Assembly: GCF_000250675.2 (NCBI RefSeq)
Contig: NC_018681.1
Span: 8,308,001 to 8,372,000, forward strand
Source of the DNA: Nocardia brasiliensis ATCC 700358
GTDB taxonomy: Bacteria; Actinomycetota; Actinomycetes; Mycobacteriales; Mycobacteriaceae
Direction of reading: 5' to 3'
DNA length: 64,000 bases
This document shows, piece by piece, positions 59,165 to 64,000 of this stretch (positions are counted from its first letter, which is position 1; the number at the start of each line of letters is the position of its first letter). The translations under genes were made by a program, and so were the position numbers. The notes beneath the pieces are model-generated. The model made no database searches and was not told where the DNA came from. It saw nothing but the letters and a program-made list of their open reading frames with translations.

Positions 59165-60171
59165 TCATGCTCGTGGCCGAACGCCGCGTCGAACGCGGCG
59201 GTCGGCGGTGTGATCGCGTTGTATCCGCGGATGAAGGCCAGGGCTTCGGGCGCGCCCGCCAGCCGGTCCATCCCGGCGTCTTCCCACTCGATCGAGATCG
59301 GTCCGTCGTAACCGATGGCATTGAGCGCGCGGAAGCAGTCCTCCCACGGCACGTCGCCGCGGCCGGTGGACACGAAATCCCAGCCGCGCCGCAGATCGCC
59401 CCAGGGCAGATGCGAGGACAGGCGGCCGCGGCGGCCGTCACCGCAGCGCAGCTTGGTGTCCTTGCAGTCGACGTGGTAGATCCGGTCGGCGAAATCGAGG
59501 ATGAACGTGACCGGATCCAGGTCCTGCCAGAGGAAATGCGAAGGGTCCCAGTTCAATCCGAAAGCCGGTCGGTTGCCGACGGCGGCCAGTGCCCGCGAGG
59601 TGGTCCAGTAGTCGTAGGCGATCTCGCTCGGATGCACCTCGTGCGCGAAGCGGACACCTTCGGCGTCGAACACATCGAGGATCGGGTTCCAGCGATCCGC
59701 GAAATCCTGGTAGCCGCGCTCCACGGTCTCCTGCGACACCGGTGGGAACATCGCCACCGTGTGCCAGATACTGGAGCCGGTGAAGCCGACCACCGTCCGC
59801 ACGCCGAGTTGCGCTGCCGCCCTTGCGGTATCGGCCAGCTCCGCCCCGGCCCGGCGGCGTACGCCTTCCGGTTCGCCGTCACCCCAGACGCGGGCCGGGA
59901 CGATCGCGCGATGTCGCTCGTCGATCGGATGATCACAAACCGCCTGCCCGACCAGGTGATTGGACAACGCGAAGACCTGCAGGCCGTGGCGTTCGAGCGT
60001 CTTGCGCTTCTCCGCAACGTAGTTCGGCTCGGCCAGCGCCCTGTCCACTTCGAAATGGTCTCCGGAACAAGCGATTTCGAGTCCTTCGTAACCCCAGCCC
60101 GCGGCCAGTGCGCAGACTTCCTCGAACGGCAGATCAGCCCACTGGCCGGTGAACAGCGTGACAGGTCTCAT
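59161..60171 (-). CDS. Sugar phosphate isomerase/epimerase-like TIM-barrel protein
   Basis: 336 residues from ATG 60171. Xylose-isomerase-like TIM barrel: AGWGYEGLEIACSGDHF, VRTVVGFTGSS, RFAHEVHPSEIAYD (metal Glu), FGLNWDPSHFLWQ (metal Asp/His), YHVDCKDTK, GPISIEWEDAG. In related loci such enzymes act on keto-inositols or ketosugars. The gene's ATG overlaps the stop of the dehydrogenase (ATGA) upstream, so the two work together. Confidence 0.85.
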   Translation of the reverse strand: MRPVTLFTGQWADLPFEEVCALAAGWGYEGLEIACSGDHFEVDRALAEPNYVAEKRKTLERHGLQVFALSNHLVGQAVCDHPIDERHRAIVPARVWGDGEPEGVRRRAGAELADTARAAAQLGVRTVVGFTGSSIWHTVAMFPPVSQETVERGYQDFADRWNPILDVFDAEGVRFAHEVHPSEIAYDYWTTSRALAAVGNRPAFGLNWDPSHFLWQDLDPVTFILDFADRIYHVDCKDTKLRCGDGRRGRLSSHLPWGDLRRGWDFVSTGRGDVPWEDCFRALNAIGYDGPISIEWEDAGMDRLAGAPEALAFIRGYNAITPPTAAFDAAFGHEHD

Positions 60172-61367
60172 GGTTGCGCTCCTCCGATAGCAGTCCAGCG
60201 GCCCGCGTCGGCCGCGCTCGCCTCGACCGCCGCCAGTACCCGCTGTACGGCCAGGCCGTCGGCGAAGGTGGGTTCGGGGTCCTTGTCCGCCGCGATCGCG
60301 ACGACCAGATCGGCGACCTCGTTGGTGAAGGTGTGGTCGTAGCCGAGCCCGTGCCCCGGCGGCCACCAGGCCCCGGCGTAGGGGTGCCGGGGTTCGGTCA
60401 CCAGGATGCGCCGGAAGCCGGCCAGCTCCGGCTCTTCGGTGTGGTCGTGGAACCACAGCTCGTTCATCGATTCCAGGTCGAAGACCAGGCTGCCGCGAGT
60501 TCCGTTGAGCTCCAGGCGTAATGCGTTCTTCCGCCCGGCGGCCATCCGGGTCGCCTCGAACGAGGCGAGCCCACCACCGGACAGCCGCCCCAGGAACAGT
60601 GCCGCGTCGTCGACGGTGACCGGTCCACTGCCCGGCCGGTCCGGGAGCGGGCGTTCGGTGACGAAGGTGTCCAGCAGCGCGCAGACACCGGTCAGTGCCT
60701 CCCCCGTGACGAACCGGGTGGCGTCGATGATGTGCGCGCCGATATCCCCGAGCGCGCCCGACCCGGCGCGGGCGCGCTCGAGCCGCCAGCTCAGCGGGGC
60801 CGCCGGATCGGCGAGCCAGTCCTGGAGATACTGCGCCCGCACGTGCCGGATGGTGCCGATCCGCCCCTGCGCCACCAGGTTCCGGGCCAGCGCCAGCGCG
60901 GGCACCCGGCGATAGCTGAAGCCGACCATCGAACGGACGCCGTCGCGGGCGGCCGCGGCGGCCGCGGCAGCCATCGCCTCGGCTTCGGCGACCGTGTTCG
61001 CGAGTGGCTTCTCGCAGAGCACATGCTTGCCCGCGCGCAGTGCGGCGATGGCGATCTCGGCGTGACTGTCACCCGGCGTGCAGATATCGATGAGGTCGAC
61101 ATCGTCGCGCTCCAGCAGTTGCCGCCAGTCCCCCACCGCGTGCGCCCAGCCGAGTTGGTCTGCGGCGGCTGTGGCGCGGGCGAGATCACGCCCCGCCAGC
61201 ACCGAAAGCACCGGTCGCCGTGGCAGTTCGAAGAACGCGTCCGCACTGCGCCAGGCGTGCGAGTGGGCGCGGCCCATGAAGGCGTGTCCGACCAGGCCGA
61301 TGCCCAGGGTGCGTCGCGGTGTCGTAGTCGAGCGCGGTGTCGAAGTCGGGCGCTGTGTCGAAGTCAT
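60168..61367 (-). CDS. Gfo/Idh/MocA-family sugar or inositol dehydrogenase
   Basis: 399 residues from ATG 61367. Rossmann fingerprint GIGLVGHAFMGRAHS, CEKPLANT (the EKP lysine), GFSYRRVPALALARNL and ARAGSGALGDIGAHIID are characteristic. The latter plus the stretch around YLQDWLADP and the HAFMGRAHS opening resemble levoglucosan dehydrogenase and related anhydro-sugar or inositol oxidoreductases, which use NAD+. ATGA overlap with the isomerase gene shows co-translation. Confidence 0.87.
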   Translation of the reverse strand: MTSTQRPTSTPRSTTTPRRTLGIGLVGHAFMGRAHSHAWRSADAFFELPRRPVLSVLAGRDLARATAAADQLGWAHAVGDWRQLLERDDVDLIDICTPGDSHAEIAIAALRAGKHVLCEKPLANTVAEAEAMAAAAAAAARDGVRSMVGFSYRRVPALALARNLVAQGRIGTIRHVRAQYLQDWLADPAAPLSWRLERARAGSGALGDIGAHIIDATRFVTGEALTGVCALLDTFVTERPLPDRPGSGPVTVDDAALFLGRLSGGGLASFEATRMAAGRKNALRLELNGTRGSLVFDLESMNELWFHDHTEEPELAGFRRILVTEPRHPYAGAWWPPGHGLGYDHTFTNEVADLVVAIAADKDPEPTFADGLAVQRVLAAVEASAADAGRWTAIGGAQP

Positions 61368-61389
61368 CGGGCTCCGTTCGATTGCGGCG

Positions 61390-62436
61390 TCAGTAGCCGT
61401 TGGCCAGGTACTGGTCCACGTTGTCCTTGGTGACCACCGCGGAGTAGGTCGTGATCTTCGCGGGCACATCGTGTTCGGCGAGATCGCCGAGCGCTTTGCG
61501 CTGCCCGAGCAGCCGCGCCAGCGTGACCGCCGAGGAGGCCATGGCCGGGCTGTAGAGCACCGTCGCCTGCAACGGCGAGTTCCCGGTCTGGATCTCCTTC
61601 ATCGCCTGTGTCGAACCGCCGCCGCCGACCATCACGAATTCACTCGCGCGATTGGCCTGCTTGATCGCGGCCAGCACACCGATGCCCTGATCGTCGTCGT
61701 GGTTCCACATCGCGTCGATCTTCTTCACCGCCTGCAACATCTGGCTGGCCACCTGCTGCCCGCCGGAGGCGGTGAAATCGGTGGATTGCCTTGCGGCGAT
61801 CCGGAATCCGGCCGCGCTGAGCGCATCGCGGAAGCCGTGGCTGCGTTCCTGGGTCAGTTGCAGGTTGTCGATACCCGCCACCTCGACGATCACCGGATCG
61901 GCGATCTTCGCCTCGCGCATCTTGCGGACGATGAAATTGCCCGCGTTGATGCCCATTCCGTAGTTGTCGCCGCCGATCCAGGTGCGATAGGCCAGCGCCG
62001 AGGCGAAGACCCGGTCCAGATTGATCACCGGGATACCGGCCGCCATCGCGCTTTTCGCGATCTCGGTGAGCGCGTTGCCGTCGAACGGCAAAACCACCAG
62101 GACATCTGCCTTTTGGTTGATCAGAGTCTGCACCTGTTCGATCTGCCTGGCGACATCGTTGGTGCCCTCGGTGACGTTGAGCGTCACGTCACTGAGGCCG
62201 TCGGCTTGCGCACGAGCGTTGCGGGTGATCGCCGCGGTCCAGCCGTGATCGGCGGCCGGCGCGGAAAAGCCGATCTTGACCTGCTTTCCGGCGTCCGCGT
62301 TCGCGCCGGTGTTACCGGCGACCTGGGTGTTGGACGAGGTGTCGTTGCCGGTGCAGGCCGCCGCGAGAACGCCGGCGCCGGCCGCCAAACCGGTCAGCAG
62401 GACGCCGCGGCGGGGCAGAGAATGGGTGGTACTCAT
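61390..62436 (-). CDS. Sugar ABC transporter substrate-binding lipoprotein
   Basis: 348 residues. Twin-arginine-like start LPRRGVLL, lipobox LAAAC with lipidated Cys28, then a periplasmic binding protein type I fold of the RbsB/inositol class: KIGFSAPAADHGWTAAITRNAR, VLVVLPFDGNALTEIAKSAM, VINLDRVF and MWNHDDDQGIGVLAA. It should bind a sugar or polyol outside the membrane. Confidence 0.9.
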   Translation of the reverse strand: MSTTHSLPRRGVLLTGLAAGAGVLAAACTGNDTSSNTQVAGNTGANADAGKQVKIGFSAPAADHGWTAAITRNARAQADGLSDVTLNVTEGTNDVARQIEQVQTLINQKADVLVVLPFDGNALTEIAKSAMAAGIPVINLDRVFASALAYRTWIGGDNYGMGINAGNFIVRKMREAKIADPVIVEVAGIDNLQLTQERSHGFRDALSAAGFRIAARQSTDFTASGGQQVASQMLQAVKKIDAMWNHDDDQGIGVLAAIKQANRASEFVMVGGGGSTQAMKEIQTGNSPLQATVLYSPAMASSAVTLARLLGQRKALGDLAEHDVPAKITTYSAVVTKDNVDQYLANGY

Positions 62437-62462
62437 CGTATTCCTTTGTGCGTGAACGGAGA

Positions 62463-63518
62463 TCAGGTGAGAGTGGGGACGGCCCGCGCACGGCCGAAGC
62501 GCTGGAACAGCAGGACGGCGACGATGATCGCGCCCTTGCCGATCGCTTGGATCGGTTGCTCCAGGTTGTTGAGGATGAACAGGTCCTCGATGACGGTGAA
62601 CACGAGCACCCCCAGGATCGAACCTGTGACGGTGCCGAATCCGCCGCTCAGCAAGGTCCCGCCGATGACCACCGCGGCGATCGCGTCGAGCTCGTAGAGC
62701 TGGCCGTTCGTGCTGGCGCCCGTCGTGGTCTGGGCGGTGAGCATGATCGCGGCGATACCGCAGCAGACCCCGGAGATGGTGTAGAGCAGCAGGGTGTGCC
62801 TGCGGACGTCGATGCCCGCCAGCCTGGCCGCCTCCGGATTACCGCCGACCGCGAAGCTCCGACGCCCGAAGGTGGTGCGCTCCAACAGGATCCACCCCAC
62901 GACCACCACTACCACGAATAGGTAGACCAGCAGCGGAATGCCGAGCACCCGGTTCTGCGCCAGGGCGAGCAGGTCGGTGGTGACCAGCTGGGATTGCCGC
63001 CCCGAGAGCTGTTCGGCCAAGCCACGCGCGGCCACCATCATCGCCAGCGTGACGATGAACGGCACCAGCCTGCCGTAGGCGATCAACGCGCCGTTCAGCA
63101 GACCGCAGCAGGCCCCGACCACCAGTGCGCTGAACACCATCCCGGCGACACCGTAGGACTGGGTCGCGGTGGTGGTGCACCACACCGACGCCAGCGCGAT
63201 GATCGCGCCCACGGACAGGTCGATGCCGCCACCGATGATCACGAAGGTCATCCCGACGGTCACGACGCCGATCACCGAGGCCAGGGTCAGGATGGTGATC
63301 ATGTTGCTGGTGCTGAGGAAATCCTCGCCCTTGGTCAGCGCGCCGACCCCGAGCAGCGCCAGCAGCGCGAGTACCAAGGTCACGTGTTTGCGAATCTCGC
63401 TGCGCACCTTGGCGAGCACGGTGGTCCCGGCCCGAGAGCCGTTGGGAGCCGGTGACTTTGCCGGTACCGCACGCGCAGTCGGTTCCGTCGTACGTGGTGC
63501 CCGTGGTGACGCACTCAC
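62463..63518 (-). CDS. Sugar ABC transporter permease (RbsC/MglC type)
   Basis: 351 residues, about ten membrane helices after a polar N-terminus. Conserved GGGIDLSVGAIIALASV, the EAA-type cytosolic loop FAVGGNPEAARLAGI, and GGFGTVTGSILGVLVF match the RbsC family. Its GTG start overlaps the stop of the ATPase (GTGA). Confidence 0.92.
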   Translation of the reverse strand: MSASPRAPRTTEPTARAVPAKSPAPNGSRAGTTVLAKVRSEIRKHVTLVLALLALLGVGALTKGEDFLSTSNMITILTLASVIGVVTVGMTFVIIGGGIDLSVGAIIALASVWCTTTATQSYGVAGMVFSALVVGACCGLLNGALIAYGRLVPFIVTLAMMVAARGLAEQLSGRQSQLVTTDLLALAQNRVLGIPLLVYLFVVVVVVGWILLERTTFGRRSFAVGGNPEAARLAGIDVRRHTLLLYTISGVCCGIAAIMLTAQTTTGASTNGQLYELDAIAAVVIGGTLLSGGFGTVTGSILGVLVFTVIEDLFILNNLEQPIQAIGKGAIIVAVLLFQRFGRARAVPTLT

Positions 63519-64000
63519 AAGGCACTCCCTTCCATGATCATGGCGATGATGTCGTGTTCGGTCAGCTCGGCCGCGGGCGCCGCGTGGATCATCGCGCCGT
63601 CGCGCAGCACCAGTACCCGGTCGGAAAGACCGAGCAGTTCCGGCAGATCGCTGGAAACGAGCAGCACCGCGACGCCTTGGTCGGCCAGCCGGTGGACCTG
63701 CGCGTACACGTCAGCGCGCGCACCCACGTCGACGCCGCGGGTCGGTTCGTCCAGCAGCAGTACCCGGCAGTCGTCGAGCAGCCAGCGAGCCAGGATCGCC
63801 TTCTGCTGATTGCCGCCGGACAGTTCCCGGACCGGATGCGCCGGATCGGGCGGTCGGATGCCGACGCGGCCCAGCGCGGCACCGGCGTCGGCGCGTTCCC
63901 GGCGCCGGTCGAACCAGCCGAAGCGGGAGTAGCGCGGCAGCGAGGCCGCGGAAATGTTGCGGCCCACCGATTCCAGCAGGAACAGCGCCTGCGATTTGCG
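63515..64000 (-). CDS. Sugar ABC transporter ATPase, C-terminal part (cut by window edge)
   Basis: Only the last ~161 codons are present; the frame is open to the window end. The second ABC domain of an RbsA/MglA-type tandem ATPase: LSGGNQQKAILARWL signature, LLLDEPTRGVDVGA Walker B, and LLVSSDLPELLGLSDRVLVL. In this family the H-loop His is replaced by Ser-Asp, as seen. Confidence 0.9.
   Translation of the reverse strand, partial: RKSQALFLLESVGRNISAASLPRYSRFGWFDRRRERADAGAALGRVGIRPPDPAHPVRELSGGNQQKAILARWLLDDCRVLLLDEPTRGVDVGARADVYAQVHRLADQGVAVLLVSSDLPELLGLSDRVLVLRDGAMIHAAPAAELTEHDIIAMIMEGSAL

Noticed and set aside
61315..61367. Short repeated Ser/Thr/Arg-rich start of the Gfo/Idh/MocA protein as a microsatellite
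   Set aside because: Only about four imperfect copies of TCGAAGTCGGGCGC-like units; likely just a low-complexity N-terminus.
1..64000. Insertion sequences, prophage, integrases, CRISPR arrays, tRNA or rRNA genes
   Set aside because: No transposase or integrase motif, no regular direct repeats with spacers and no RNA gene recognised by eye; short tRNAs could be missed without a covariance search.

Overview
The window is chromosomal DNA of a high-GC, mycolic-acid-type actinomycete, most likely Nocardia or a close relative. The reasons are the gene order and families. pks16/pth/rplY, ispE-ksgA-rpfB-tatD/metG and rsmI/pmt/arcA follow, with insertions, the order I recall for Mycobacterium tuberculosis Rv1015c to Rv1001. 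There are also ergothioneine genes, a PimC-type mannosyltransferase, a UdgB glycosylase, an Rv1354c-like cyclic-di-GMP enzyme, a mycothiol-type DinB-fold protein, many GTG/TTG starts and several promoters that look leaderless. All homology statements rest on recognised motifs and remembered family sequences; no search was run. I see no tRNA, rRNA, CRISPR array, transposase, integrase or phage gene.

Layout. 1-4.7 kb: the 5' end of egtA, a divergent class V aminotransferase (probable egtE), a TetR gene facing a plsC acyltransferase across three copies of one operator, and the acyl-AMP ligase pks16. 4.8-8.5 kb: pth, rplY, prfC and a SnoaL-like protein. 8.7-12.0 kb: two Abi-alpha (DUF4393) paralogues flanking a DUF445 membrane protein, the best candidate here for an undescribed system. 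12.1-22.9 kb: a Uup-type ABC-F ATPase, a luciferase-like oxidoreductase behind an operator array, ispE, a copper chaperone behind a CsoR-type box, ksgA, a secreted lipase, rpfB, tatD and metG. 23-30 kb: TetR, a PEP-mutase-family enzyme, a secreted beta-propeller, rsmI, pmt, and arcA with a GntR gene.

30-39 kb: soxR behind a classical SoxR box, a short-chain dehydrogenase, pimC, a GAF-GGDEF-EAL protein translationally coupled to a PAS/GAF-like partner, a gene-poor stretch of about 0.7 kb with a TetR-like palindrome, two tandem GyrI-like effector-binding proteins, udgB, and a HigBA toxin-antitoxin pair with its operator over the -10. 39-50 kb: a CPA2 antiporter overlapping a HAD phosphatase, epoxide hydrolase with MarR, a membrane permease with TetR, two secreted or membrane hydrolases and small accessory genes. 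50-59 kb: a P450 without the EXXR arginine (CYP157-like), a secreted lipase, a small secreted protein, an unknown zinc-ribbon protein, a TetR remnant, kup, a mycothiol-type protein, and an old-yellow-enzyme reductase divergent from a MerR regulator.

59-64 kb: a five-gene sugar or polyol operon on the minus strand (ABC ATPase cut by the window edge, permease, lipoprotein binding protein, Gfo/Idh/MocA dehydrogenase, TIM-barrel isomerase), with the genes overlapping or tightly packed. It probably imports and oxidises a cyclic sugar such as an inositol or an anhydro-sugar.
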